In this document: piece after piece, positions 1 through 8,764 of the stretch
Layout of the letters: the number at the start of each line of letters is the position of its first letter
Position numbering within the stretch: the first letter of the stretch is position 1
Assembly: GCA_913049685.1 (NCBI GenBank)
Contig: CAJWZD010000017.1
Location: 1 to 41,208, forward strand
Length of the DNA stretch: 41,208 bases
Origin: an uncultured Fidelibacterota bacterium
Lineage (GTDB): Bacteria; Fidelibacterota; Marinisomatia; Marinisomatales; TCS55
Reading direction: 5' to 3'
Notes under the pieces: model-generated
Databases searched by the model: none
Told to the model about the DNA's origin: nothing
What the model saw: only the letters and a program-made list of their open reading frames with translations
Translations under genes and position numbers: made by a program

Positions 1-704
1 GAGTCTACGAGCTCGATACTCCAGGACACACCATACATGATGTATGGATTGAAGATGGTATTGCCTATTCCGCAAATTGGGCAGATGGTGTTCATGCGGT
101 TGACATTGGAGGGTTAAAATTTGATGAAAAAAATAGATCAGAAAAACAATTCAACCCCCTCTTAGCTAAAGCAGGACAAGGCAGTCCTTCGAATCCGATT
201 CATCTTGCAGACTTAAAAGATCCCAATGGACATAATCACGCTGCATTCCCTTTTAAGAGTCAATCAACAGATAAATTTTATATTGTTGGTGGTGACGAGT
301 GGTTCCCATGGAGATATCCAGGAAAACCCAGACCCTACCAGCCAAGAGGTGGTTTTCATTTTCTAGATTTTACTGATATCGAAAACCCAAAAGAGGAAGC
401 TGTCTATACTATAACCGAAGCCGGGTCACACAATCATTGGATACAAGGAGATACTTTGATAGCGGCTTATTACAATGGTGGACTACGTATTGTAGATATT
501 TCGGGAGATCTTCTTGGGGATCTTTATAGGCAAGGCAGAGAGATTGCATTTTATATGTCAAGTCACCCAAAAGGACATATTCCCAATTCCACCAATGTAT
601 GGGGTGCTATCCCCTATAAAGGATATATATATTTTACAGATATGTATAGCGGTCTTTATTGCGTAAAGTTAGTTAGTAAGGAAGTTGCGCAAAGCTCACC
701 ATAA
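1..704 (+). CDS. LVIVD-repeat beta-propeller protein, 3' part
   Basis: The gene enters from the left edge. The open frame is read from position 3 and ends with TAA at 702-704, giving about 233 visible residues. Blade-like repeats such as HDVWIEDGIAYSANWADGVH and GLRIVDISGD match the LVIVD family of secreted beta-propeller proteins, where each blade carries a short hydrophobic strand followed by D-I-S or a similar turn. The start, and so any signal peptide, lies outside the window. Members of the family are usually periplasmic or surface proteins with no defined enzymatic role. The next gene begins 4 nt after the stop, so the two are probably co-transcribed. The family call rests on repeat character only. 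Confidence 0.7.
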   Translation, partial: VYELDTPGHTIHDVWIEDGIAYSANWADGVHAVDIGGLKFDEKNRSEKQFNPLLAKAGQGSPSNPIHLADLKDPNGHNHAAFPFKSQSTDKFYIVGGDEWFPWRYPGKPRPYQPRGGFHFLDFTDIENPKEEAVYTITEAGSHNHWIQGDTLIAAYYNGGLRIVDISGDLLGDLYRQGREIAFYMSSHPKGHIPNSTNVWGAIPYKGYIYFTDMYSGLYCVKLVSKEVAQSSP

Positions 705-708
705 AATA

Positions 709-1101
709 ATGAAAAAAATAATCCTCTTTTTCATAGCGATCTTTACTGTTTCTTTTTCCCAGGATGAAAAAATTTCAATCGATGATCTTGTAAATATAAA
801 ATGGAAAATGAAGCGATATATAACTGATGGAATTAACCTTCGTGTTGAAAGCGGTAGAAGAAGAGATTATCAAATATTTAAGCCAAACAATAAAAGAGAA
901 GAAATGCTTTTTGGTGAAAAATATGAAAATCTTCACTGGGAATATTTACCGTTTGGAGAATTCATTATGATGTACTCAGAAAAAAAAGATATCTACATAC
1001 CAGCAAGAATAACAGAGTTTAAAAAAAATGAAGAACTCAGATTAACTATATTTGATATTAATTCGGGCAAGATTATTACAATAATATATGAGGCAGATTA
1101 A
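709..1101 (+). CDS. Small exported protein of unknown function
   Basis: A 130-residue protein. I chose ATG 709 over an in-frame TTG at 685 because it begins a clean signal peptide (MKKIILFFIAIFTVSFSQ, cleavage after FSQ) and leaves 4 nt after the previous stop. The mature part is rich in charged residues and alternating beta-strand-like segments ending in FDINSGKIITIIYEAD. This could be a small lipocalin-like barrel, but no signature supports it. Its 3' end overlaps the peptidase gene by 14 nt, so the two are likely translationally coupled. I do not recognise a family. Confidence 0.6.
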   Translation: MKKIILFFIAIFTVSFSQDEKISIDDLVNIKWKMKRYITDGINLRVESGRRRDYQIFKPNNKREEMLFGEKYENLHWEYLPFGEFIMMYSEKKDIYIPARITEFKKNEELRLTIFDINSGKIITIIYEAD

Positions 1102-3223
1102 ATTGATTTTAGAAAAAATTATTAGAAACACATTTATTTTTCTTTTCGGAATGTTTTGGAGCTGTGAAACTTCGATTCAGTACCCTGAAACAAAAAAAAT
1201 CACACATTCGGATTTTTATCATGGCATAGAGGTTTCTGATCCCTACAGATGGCTTGAAGATGATATGTCAAACGAAACTGGTGAATGGGTAAAAAGCCAG
1301 AATAAGGTAACATCTAAATTTTTAGGTAAGATAGGATTTAGAAAAAAATTAGAGAGAAGAATTAAGAAATTAAATGATTATGAAAAAATTGGTGCTCCTT
1401 TCAAAGAAGGTGATTATGAGTATTTCTATAAAAATTCAGGTCTTCAAAATCACTCTGTAGTTTATAGGACGCGCATTGGTGCGGATGAAAATCCTGAAGT
1501 CTTTATTGATCCAAACACCTTTTCAAAAGATGGAACAGTCGCATTGCGCGGTTTATCTTTTACAAAAGATGGATCACTGTTAGCATATATGATAACAGAG
1601 GGTGGATCCGATTGGCGAAAAATCATTGTTATGAATACAAAAACAAAGGAAATTATTGGAGATACCCTGAAAGATGTTAAGTTTAGTGGTCTTTCTTGGA
1701 AAAATAATGACGGATTTTTCTATAGCAGTTATGACAATCCCAGCGAAGAAAATAAAAGTGAACTATCTGCAAAAACTCAATATCATAAATTATATTTTCA
1801 TCGGCTTAATACCCCTCAAGCGCAAGACAAGTTGGTTTATGGTGGCAAAAAGCAACCTAACAGATATGTAAGTGGCTCTGTTACTGAAGACCAGAGATAT
1901 CTCGCTATTTATGCAGGACAAAATACTAGTGGGAGCCAATTATATATTAAAGATCTAGCTTTATCTGATTCTAAACCCATAAAGATACAAGGAGATTATT
2001 TTGCTAGAGCAAGCGTCATTACCAATAAAAAGAAAACATTTTATTTATACACAAATATTGAAGCACCAAATGGTCGCATTGTTTCAGTAGATCTTTCAAG
2101 ACCTAATGCTTGGAAAGATGTTGTCCCTGAAACTGAAAATGTGATGTATCCAAGTTCAGGGGGTGGAAATTTGTTTGTACGTTATTTAGTAGATGCTAAA
2201 TCTCAAATTATGCAATACGACCTTAATGGGAAAATTATTCGTGAAATTGAGCTGCCAGCAATTGGGTCCGCATATGGATTTAGTGCAAAAGAGGATGAAT
2301 ACGATCTGTATTATTCTTTCAGTTCTTATACCTATCCATCAACAATATTTAATTATAATATTGAATCTGGTGAATCAAGCCTTTATCGACAACCTGAAAT
2401 AGATTTCGAACCAAGTGACTATATTACTGAGCAGGTTTTCTATAAAAGCAAAGATCAAACTACAGTTCCTATGTTCATTACATATAAAAAAGGTGTAGAT
2501 AGGAATAGCGCTAATCCAACAATACTTTATGGCTATGGTGGATTTAACATAAGCCAGACTCCAGGTTTTAGCGCTACCAATATCGCTTGGCTAGAAAATG
2601 GGGGCGTGTATGCAGTCGCTAATATTAGAGGTGGTGGAGAGTATGGCAAGAAATGGCATAAAGCTGGAACCCAGATGAACAAGCAGAATGTTTTTGATGA
2701 TTTCATTGCTGCTGCAGAATACCTGATTTCAGAAAATTATACCTCTAGCGAATATTTAGCAATTAGAGGCGGCTCCAATGGTGGTCTATTGGTAGCTGCG
2801 GTAATGATTCAACGACCAGAACTTTTTAAAGTAGTTATTCCTGCAGTTGGCGTTCTTGATATGTTACGTTATCATCAATTCACTGCAGGTGCTGGTTGGT
2901 CAGATGATTATGGTACCGCAGATGACTCAAAAGAAATGTTTAAGTATTTGCTTAAATACTCACCGGTTCATGCCTTGAAGCCAGATACAAATTACCCTGC
3001 AACCTTAGTAACTACAGCAGATCATGATGATAGAGTAGTTCCTGCGCACTCATTTAAATTTGCAGCGAGGCTTCAGGAATTTCATGTTGGAGAGTCACCT
3101 GTATTGATACGCATTCAGACAAGAGGTGGACATGGAAGTGTATCAATGGATCAGCGTATGGAATTATATGCAGACGTATTTTCCTTTATTTGGTATAATA
3201 TGGGATCGCGACCAAAAATTTAG
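1088..3223 (+). CDS. Prolyl oligopeptidase family serine peptidase (S9A), probable lipoprotein
   Basis: A 711-residue peptidase that should cut short peptides after proline. The N-terminus carries a hydrophobic stretch ending in FWSC (Cys26), so it is probably a lipid-anchored periplasmic enzyme, unlike cytosolic eukaryotic POP. The typical S9A opening (DPYRWLEDD) follows, then the seven-blade propeller (about 70-440) and the C-terminal alpha/beta hydrolase domain. The catalytic triad is visible: Ser563 in GGSNGG, Asp647 in DHDDRVVP and His682 in RGGHGS. The length is normal for the family. ATG 1088 overlaps the upstream gene; a TTG at 1103 just after that gene's stop is an alternative start. 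It ends 6 nt from a convergent gene. Confidence 0.93.
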   Translation: MRQIKLILEKIIRNTFIFLFGMFWSCETSIQYPETKKITHSDFYHGIEVSDPYRWLEDDMSNETGEWVKSQNKVTSKFLGKIGFRKKLERRIKKLNDYEKIGAPFKEGDYEYFYKNSGLQNHSVVYRTRIGADENPEVFIDPNTFSKDGTVALRGLSFTKDGSLLAYMITEGGSDWRKIIVMNTKTKEIIGDTLKDVKFSGLSWKNNDGFFYSSYDNPSEENKSELSAKTQYHKLYFHRLNTPQAQDKLVYGGKKQPNRYVSGSVTEDQRYLAIYAGQNTSGSQLYIKDLALSDSKPIKIQGDYFARASVITNKKKTFYLYTNIEAPNGRIVSVDLSRPNAWKDVVPETENVMYPSSGGGNLFVRYLVDAKSQIMQYDLNGKIIREIELPAIGSAYGFSAKEDEYDLYYSFSSYTYPSTIFNYNIESGESSLYRQPEIDFEPSDYITEQVFYKSKDQTTVPMFITYKKGVDRNSANPTILYGYGGFNISQTPGFSATNIAWLENGGVYAVANIRGGGEYGKKWHKAGTQMNKQNVFDDFIAAAEYLISENYTSSEYLAIRGGSNGGLLVAAVMIQRPELFKVVIPAVGVLDMLRYHQFTAGAGWSDDYGTADDSKEMFKYLLKYSPVHALKPDTNYPATLVTTADHDDRVVPAHSFKFAARLQEFHVGESPVLIRIQTRGGHGSVSMDQRMELYADVFSFIWYNMGSRPKI

Positions 3224-3229
3224 ATTTTT

Positions 3230-4207
3230 CTAGAGCTGTGATAGAATCGACTTTGGAAAATGCATAGTTACTAGCATGTGCGGAACGTCAACCACTTCAG
3301 CTATCTTAAGATCTCCTGCTAGTGAGCAAAGCATATACGCTTCTTCATCTGTAATATCATAATTTGCAATTAAGTGGTCAACCATGTAATTGACAGCTTT
3401 TTTTGTAGCAATATCAATAGTTGCGCCAAATCCAGTAACCGCATAAAATTCATCTGTTTCGTATTGGGGTTCCTTTATTGGTGCAGCATCCTTGATTACT
3501 CTTAATCTATAGGTAAATGTCATTGGAGCTTCTAGGGCCGTACCACACACTTCGCCGTAGCCTTGAACTGCATGAGCATCACCGATTGAAAAAAGTGCAC
3601 CTTTGACTAAAACAGGAAAATAAACAGTTGATCCTTCAGCCATGCCCGGGTCATCCATATTGCCACCATTTTCTCTTGGGGGAATAGTCGACAGCATTTC
3701 AGTCGTATTTGGAGCAACTCCCATAACACCAGGAAATGGCTTTAAAGGAATTTTTACCTTATCTTTAAATGTAATTGATTTTGAATTCTTGTCAATTTCA
3801 TGAATAGATAATTTAGGATTTTTGAATCTATCAGATAAAAATCCAAATCCAGAGACTATAGCTTGCCAGCCATAATCATGAAGTTCAATATCAAGAATAT
3901 CAACAGCTAATATATCACCAACTTCTGCCTCCTCAACATACACTGGACCCGTTAAAGGATGAATTGGACCAAAATCAAGATTGATTAGATCATCCAGTGT
4001 TGCATCTTTATGTAATTGACCATCTGAGGCTTCATTAGTCTCTGCTTGAATAACTGACCCCGATGGAACGGTTAGAACTGGTTCAATAGTACTGCTCCAC
4101 TTGCTATGTTTTTGATCTGCTGATAAGATATAATCAGGCTTAATTTTAGTTTCAGTAGAACATGAAATGATAATTAAAAATGCGGCGATAGGGAATAATC
4201 TGTTCAT
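3230..4207 (-). CDS. Acetamidase/formamidase family lipoprotein
   Basis: A 325-residue member of the FmdA/AmdA amidase family, which hydrolyses formamide, acetamide or related short amides to the acid and ammonia. Family motifs are clear: PFPGVMGVAP, then a Gly- and Pro-rich stretch with GGNMD, and GDAHAVQGYGEVCG. The N-terminus is a signal peptide with a lipobox (IIISC, Cys16), so the enzyme is probably anchored in the periplasm or outer membrane. Characterised family members are mostly cytosolic, so this location is unusual. The gene is transcribed away from the SusC gene and shares its 299-nt upstream region. The true substrate cannot be told from sequence. Confidence 0.88.
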   Translation of the reverse strand: MNRLFPIAAFLIIISCSTETKIKPDYILSADQKHSKWSSTIEPVLTVPSGSVIQAETNEASDGQLHKDATLDDLINLDFGPIHPLTGPVYVEEAEVGDILAVDILDIELHDYGWQAIVSGFGFLSDRFKNPKLSIHEIDKNSKSITFKDKVKIPLKPFPGVMGVAPNTTEMLSTIPPRENGGNMDDPGMAEGSTVYFPVLVKGALFSIGDAHAVQGYGEVCGTALEAPMTFTYRLRVIKDAAPIKEPQYETDEFYAVTGFGATIDIATKKAVNYMVDHLIANYDITDEEAYMLCSLAGDLKIAEVVDVPHMLVTMHFPKSILSQL

Positions 4208-4300
4208 TTGTATTTTATCCTATTTGTTTATTATATACCAATATTAAGAGATAAAAAAACCATAATAAATAAATTAATTAACTTTTTTTAAAAATATAGC

Positions 4301-4330
4301 TTGACTCCCATAAACTTATACTTCTATTAT
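4301..4330 (+). promoter_or_regulatory. Putative sigma70-type promoter of the susCD unit
   Basis: TTGACT at 4301-4306, an 18-nt spacer, then TATTAT at 4325-4330. It predicts transcription starting near 4336-4338, about 170 nt upstream of the SusC start codon. It is the best promoter match in the 299-nt gap between the divergent formamidase and SusC genes. Confidence 0.5.
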
Positions 4331-4335
4331 TCGCC

Positions 4336-4477
4336 GTGCAAAATTTATTAATTATTCCTCAAATTATTATTAGCGAGCTGATTATTAGCTGGCTGGAGAT
4401 ATCTACATCATCGTAGCGGGACATTTTTAAATTTTACAAAAGACTTAAAAAGCCCGCAAAAAAGCGGGTTTTTTTTT
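4336..4477 (+). promoter_or_regulatory. Attenuator-like leader of the susCD unit
   Basis: This stretch lies between the predicted start of transcription and the SusC gene. It holds a hairpin (4372-4394, one mismatch), a small hairpin CTAC/GTAG (4403-4416), and GCGGG at 4416-4420. That GCGGG is identical to the 3' arm of the terminator at 4464-4468, so CCCGC at 4453-4457 can pair with either copy: terminator or anti-terminator. An open frame from GTG 4336 runs 26 codons to TAG 4414-4416. It is rich in Ile (8) and Leu (4), and its stop abuts the alternative GCGGG. Attenuation is inferred, and the GTG frame could be chance. Confidence 0.4.
4453..4477 (+). terminator. Intrinsic terminator inside the SusC leader
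   Basis: CCCGC, an A6 loop, GCGGG, then nine T (4469-4477). It sits 29 nt before the SusC start codon and points toward it, so it would end transcripts from the promoter at 4301 unless relieved. The A-tract before the stem could extend pairing with the T-tail. Confidence 0.75.
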
Positions 4478-4506
4478 ACTATTATTTTAATTAAAGGAGA
4501 AACATA

Positions 4507-7428
4507 ATGAGACTAATGACACTAAGCTTAGTGTTTGCTAGCCTTCTTTCTGGTCAATCAGTATTTCAAGGTACTGTAACTGACACAGATGGAGAAACAT
4601 TGCCAGGCGTCCAGGTTTTTCTCAAAGATACCTATGTGGGGACAACAACCAGTATGGAAGGTGAGTTTAAAATCGCACTTCCTGAAAATTCTGGTGTTTT
4701 AGTCTTTTCTTACATCGGTTATGAAACGCAAGAGGTTGAGGTATCTTCTGATACACCAACTCCGTTTTCAGTTGAGATGACAGTTGACGTTTTAAAAGGT
4801 GACGAGGTCCTTGTGACAGGACTAGCTTCATCTGTTAAAAGAAGAAATGCAGCTAACGCAGTTGCTTCAGTTAGTGGGGAAGAGCTTGTAGGTGCACCTG
4901 TTCAGACGCTAGATGCTGCTCTTAACGGTAAATTTGCTGGAGTAAGAGTAAGACACAATTCTGGAGCTCCAGGTGGAGGTATGAGTGTTAATCTTAGAGG
5001 TGTATCAACCATTACCGGTGAAACGCAACCTCTATACGTCATTGATGGCGTTATTGTAAATAACAACACCAATCAATCTGGTATCGATGTTGTTAGTGCT
5101 GCTACTGGTGCCGGAAGCGCAAGACCGCAAGGTCAGCCCGCTAACCGCATATCTGATTTTAATCCTAATGATATTGAAAGCGTTGAGGTTCTTAAGGGTG
5201 CAAGTGCTGCTGCTATTTATGGAGCAAAAGCAACCAACGGAGTAATTATAATTACTACTAAAAAAGGACAAGCAGGAAAAACACGCGTGAATTTTTCACA
5301 AAAGTTTGGATCAAGCACTGTGATGAAAAAAGTCGGTACTCGTGACTTTACATATCAAGAAGCAGTTGATCAATTTGGGGCTTCTGTTGCCGATCAGGGT
5401 ACTCGTTCTGGCAATGGTTTTAAAACTTACGACTACGAAGATATGCTTTATGGAAATACCGGTGCGTTAAAAGAAACTTCTGTTAGTTTAAGCGGAGGAA
5501 GTGACAAGACTCAATTCTATCTTTCAACGCAGTATTTAGACGAAAAAAGCATTGTTAAGAATAGGTTTTATGAAAGATTTTCGGGCCGTCTAAACATGAA
5601 TCACAGGGTTTCTGATAGATTTAAGATAGCCAGTACTGCTTATTTAGCTAGAACCAAATCTGACCGTGGAATTACAGGAAATGATAACACTAATAAGTCT
5701 TATAATTTCTCATTTGGTTTCACTCCTAATTTTGTAGATATTCGTCAAAATGCAGATGGTAGCTGGCCAGATCATCCTACCAACCCTTCCAACCCATTAC
5801 ATACCGTTGAGGTTTTAACGAATGAGGAAACGGTTAATAGAGCCACTGGAAGTGTTTCTGCTGACTATACGGTATTTCGAACAGGATCATCTAGTTTTTC
5901 ATTAAACTCTGTTTTCAGTGGAGATTATGTTGGACAGTTGAATGAAATCTTCTCACCACCTGAGCTTCAGGATGAAAAAAGTAAAGACAATCCAGGTCAG
6001 TCAGTATTATCAAATACACACAGTCTAAATACAAACGTCAATTTTAATGGTGTATTTAGAACTTCTTTTGGTGATGTAAAATCAACAACTACAAGTGGTA
6101 TTAGCTATGAAACACTTGATTGGAATTATTCCAGTATCATGGCTTCTGGTATGGTTGTTACGCAAACTAATATCGATCAATCTGCTTCAACATCCACGCT
6201 TCAATCTAGAAGATTTCAGCAGGATAGAGGAGTTTTTGTACAAGAAGAGCTCCAGGTTGGTGATGCAGTGTACGTTGCTGCAAGCATGCGTGGAGACAAA
6301 AGTAGTACACTTGGTAAAACCGATGAATTCAACTGGTATCCTAAAGTTGCAGGATCTTATCAGTTTGGTTCAATGGCAGGTGTTTTTGATAATTTAAAAG
6401 TACGCTTAGCTTTTGGTCAAACAGGAAATCTTCCTCCTCCAACCGCTAAATACACTTCAATGGCACCATATAATATTGGCGGCATGGGAGGTTTAGTTTC
6501 TGGTGGAGTTGCGGGATTTGAAGACGTTGAGCCTGAAAGAACTACTGAGACTGAATTTGGTGTTGACTTTTCTGCATTTGACAAAATGGTCGGTGTTGAA
6601 TTTACCGTTTACAATCAAAATGTAGAAGGCTTGCTTTTGCAAGTTGAAGAAGCACCTTCAACAGGCTTCTCAACAAAATGGGCAAACGCAGGTAAAATGA
6701 CCACTGATGGTGTTGAATTAGGAGTAACGCTTAACCCGGTTCGTTCAAAGAGCGTGAACTGGCTTTCCAAAACAACTTATTATACATCAAAGGCTGAAAT
6801 AACTGAACTGAAAGTAGATCCATATAATACAGGTGGGTTTGCAACATTTTTAGGCGCTTACCGAATCGAAGAAGGATGGGATCCTCATACGATTGTTGGT
6901 GCAGAACTAGATGCAAACGGCAATCACGTTAAGCTAGGAAATGAATCACCTGATTTCATGATGGGATTCAATAATAGAGTATCTTTCGGAGATTTTTCAG
7001 TTGTATCCCATTTTGATTGGAAAAAAGGCGGTCAGAATGTAAATCTTCAAGAGTTAATTGCAGACCTTGGTGGAACTTCTGTGGATTATGATGATATGGA
7101 TGTTGATCCTGATGGTCAAGTTAGTAATGGTGCCTATAGAACTGGCAACCTTGGATCGGTAACAACACCTTACGTCCAAGATGCTGGATACTTTAGACTA
7201 TCAGAGCTCTCAGTAATGTATAATGTTCCAAAATCGTTGATGGGGTCAGCAAACGTTGATCGCGTTCAAGTTGGATTCACTGGAAGAAATTTGTACCAAA
7301 GTACTCCGTATACTGGATGGAATCCTGACGTAAGTCAGTTTGGAAACGTAGGTGTTGGTGGATCAGTTGATACCGGACCTTATCCACTCGCTAAGTCCAT
7401 GTATTTAACTCTTAACGTAAGCTTTTAA
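4507..7428 (+). CDS. SusC/RagA-type TonB-dependent outer-membrane receptor
   Basis: A 973-residue outer-membrane transporter, at the short end for SusC proteins. In order: a signal peptide (about 1-17), a carboxypeptidase-D regulatory-like domain (about 19-100, with LPGVQVFLKDTYVGTTT and FSYIGYETQEVEV), the plug domain, the SusC signature YGAKATNGVIIITTKKG (about 238-254), and a beta-barrel ending in an aromatic C-terminus (LTLNVSF). A good ribosome site (AAAGGAG) precedes ATG 4507. It works with the SusD-like lipoprotein encoded 12 nt downstream, importing oligosaccharides or peptides using TonB energy. No glycoside hydrolase accompanies it, so the ligand is unknown. Base composition looks more GC-rich than its neighbours, as in a highly expressed gene. 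Confidence 0.96.
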   Translation: MRLMTLSLVFASLLSGQSVFQGTVTDTDGETLPGVQVFLKDTYVGTTTSMEGEFKIALPENSGVLVFSYIGYETQEVEVSSDTPTPFSVEMTVDVLKGDEVLVTGLASSVKRRNAANAVASVSGEELVGAPVQTLDAALNGKFAGVRVRHNSGAPGGGMSVNLRGVSTITGETQPLYVIDGVIVNNNTNQSGIDVVSAATGAGSARPQGQPANRISDFNPNDIESVEVLKGASAAAIYGAKATNGVIIITTKKGQAGKTRVNFSQKFGSSTVMKKVGTRDFTYQEAVDQFGASVADQGTRSGNGFKTYDYEDMLYGNTGALKETSVSLSGGSDKTQFYLSTQYLDEKSIVKNRFYERFSGRLNMNHRVSDRFKIASTAYLARTKSDRGITGNDNTNKSYNFSFGFTPNFVDIRQNADGSWPDHPTNPSNPLHTVEVLTNEETVNRATGSVSADYTVFRTGSSSFSLNSVFSGDYVGQLNEIFSPPELQDEKSKDNPGQSVLSNTHSLNTNVNFNGVFRTSFGDVKSTTTSGISYETLDWNYSSIMASGMVVTQTNIDQSASTSTLQSRRFQQDRGVFVQEELQVGDAVYVAASMRGDKSSTLGKTDEFNWYPKVAGSYQFGSMAGVFDNLKVRLAFGQTGNLPPPTAKYTSMAPYNIGGMGGLVSGGVAGFEDVEPERTTETEFGVDFSAFDKMVGVEFTVYNQNVEGLLLQVEEAPSTGFSTKWANAGKMTTDGVELGVTLNPVRSKSVNWLSKTTYYTSKAEITELKVDPYNTGGFATFLGAYRIEEGWDPHTIVGAELDANGNHVKLGNESPDFMMGFNNRVSFGDFSVVSHFDWKKGGQNVNLQELIADLGGTSVDYDDMDVDPDGQVSNGAYRTGNLGSVTTPYVQDAGYFRLSELSVMYNVPKSLMGSANVDRVQVGFTGRNLYQSTPYTGWNPDVSQFGNVGVGGSVDTGPYPLAKSMYLTLNVSF

Positions 7429-7440
7429 GGAGGTAGAATA

Positions 7441-8676
7441 ATGAAATTTACAAAATATATTCTTCCATTATTTTTATTTGCTGCAGCATGTGAAGACTTG
7501 GATTTTCCTGATCCCAATTCACCTTCAACTGCTTCAGCGACAGTTCAGTCTCTGGTAACAGGTGCTGAAGCTGGAATGCGCGCAAGCCTATCTAACTATC
7601 TAATTGGTGTTAGCAGCGTTGGGAGGGAGGCATATCATTTTGAGCCTGCCGATCCGCGCTATACAGGTGAGCTTATTCACGGACCTCTAGATCCTGGTGG
7701 ATTTGTTGTCTACTCATCTTGGAACTCAAGATATAGAGTAGTTAAAAACAGCAGACTCCTTATGGAAAAATCTGATGACAAAGGCGTTGAGGGATTTGCC
7801 AAAACAGTTGAAGCCTATCAATTATTATTAGCGTTAAATATGCAAAATAATAATGGCGTAAAGATAGCTCCATATAATGGACTTGATTCAAATCCTGCAA
7901 CCAAAGCTGAAGCTTTTACTGAAGTTGCTAAGCTTCTAGATGAAGCGAGCACAGCGCTTGATGGAGCAGGAACCGCTTTTTCCTTTAAGCTGTCCTCAGG
8001 CTTTTCAGGTTTTGATACACCCTCTACATTTAAACAGTTTAACCGTGCGCTCCGCGGACGTGTTGCCGTTTATATGGGTGAATGGGATGTAGCTCTTACT
8101 GCACTTGGTCAATCCTTTATGGATCCTGCTGCAAGTATGGATAAAGGCGTCTATCATGTATTTGGATCGGGTCAAGGGGATAACGCAAACGGGATGTACG
8201 AAAATCCCAACGCAAGTTATGTAAGAACGATGGCGCATATGTCCTTTAAGACAGATGCCGAAGCGGGGGACCCTCGTTATACATCTAAAGTTGTTGAGCG
8301 CGCAGACACTACTACATATGATGGGCTCAAGAGCAATCTAGCTGTTTCAGTTTGGAGCGGAGCATACGATCCAATTGCAGTTGTTCGCAATGAGGAGCTA
8401 GTTCTTCTTAAAGCTGAAGCAAATATTGGTAAAGGTGGTGACGGTTTAACAGAAATAAACGCTGTTAGATCAGCCCACGGACTTTCCGCTGTATCAACTG
8501 GTGGAATTGATCAGCTTCTTCATGAAAAGAGATATTCTTTATTCATGGAAGGACATCGCTGGGTTGACATGCGTCGATACAGTAAAACAGGATCACTTCC
8601 CAATGATCGCTCAGATAGAGGAGATAAAGTATTTGATTCATTTCCTCTTCCTGAAGCAGAAACAAAGGGTCTATAA
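7441..8676 (+). CDS. SusD/RagB-type nutrient-binding lipoprotein
   Basis: A 411-residue partner of the SusC-like receptor; typical SusD proteins are 450-600 residues, so this is compact. A signal peptide ends in a lipobox (AAAC, Cys17), placing it on the outer membrane as the surface lid of the transporter. The C-terminal family signature is clear: HEKRYSLFMEGHRWVDMRRY near residue 370. A strong AAGGAGG ribosome site overlaps the SusC stop region, which supports ATG 7441 and co-transcription. A strong terminator follows 38 nt after the stop, so the unit is only two genes. Confidence 0.94.
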   Translation: MKFTKYILPLFLFAAACEDLDFPDPNSPSTASATVQSLVTGAEAGMRASLSNYLIGVSSVGREAYHFEPADPRYTGELIHGPLDPGGFVVYSSWNSRYRVVKNSRLLMEKSDDKGVEGFAKTVEAYQLLLALNMQNNNGVKIAPYNGLDSNPATKAEAFTEVAKLLDEASTALDGAGTAFSFKLSSGFSGFDTPSTFKQFNRALRGRVAVYMGEWDVALTALGQSFMDPAASMDKGVYHVFGSGQGDNANGMYENPNASYVRTMAHMSFKTDAEAGDPRYTSKVVERADTTTYDGLKSNLAVSVWSGAYDPIAVVRNEELVLLKAEANIGKGGDGLTEINAVRSAHGLSAVSTGGIDQLLHEKRYSLFMEGHRWVDMRRYSKTGSLPNDRSDRGDKVFDSFPLPEAETKGL

Positions 8677-8714
8677 TTATCAATCACTTATTTGATTAAT
8701 TATGATTAAACTAA

Positions 8715-8743
8715 GGGGAGCTGAAAAGCTCCCCTTTTTTTTT
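8715..8743 (+). terminator. Intrinsic terminator after susD
   Basis: A perfect 8-bp stem, GGGGAGCT (8715-8722) and AGCTCCCC (8727-8734), closed by a GAAA tetraloop and followed by nine T. It is the strongest terminator in the window and ends the susCD unit 22 nt before the next gene. Confidence 0.95.
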
Positions 8744-8764
8744 AATATCATTTAAGGAGTTAGT

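Noticed and set aside
4208-4300. Gene or RNA in the left half of the formamidase-SusC gap
   Set aside because: The stretch is very AT-rich with no frame, stem or promoter that stands out beyond the site at 4301.
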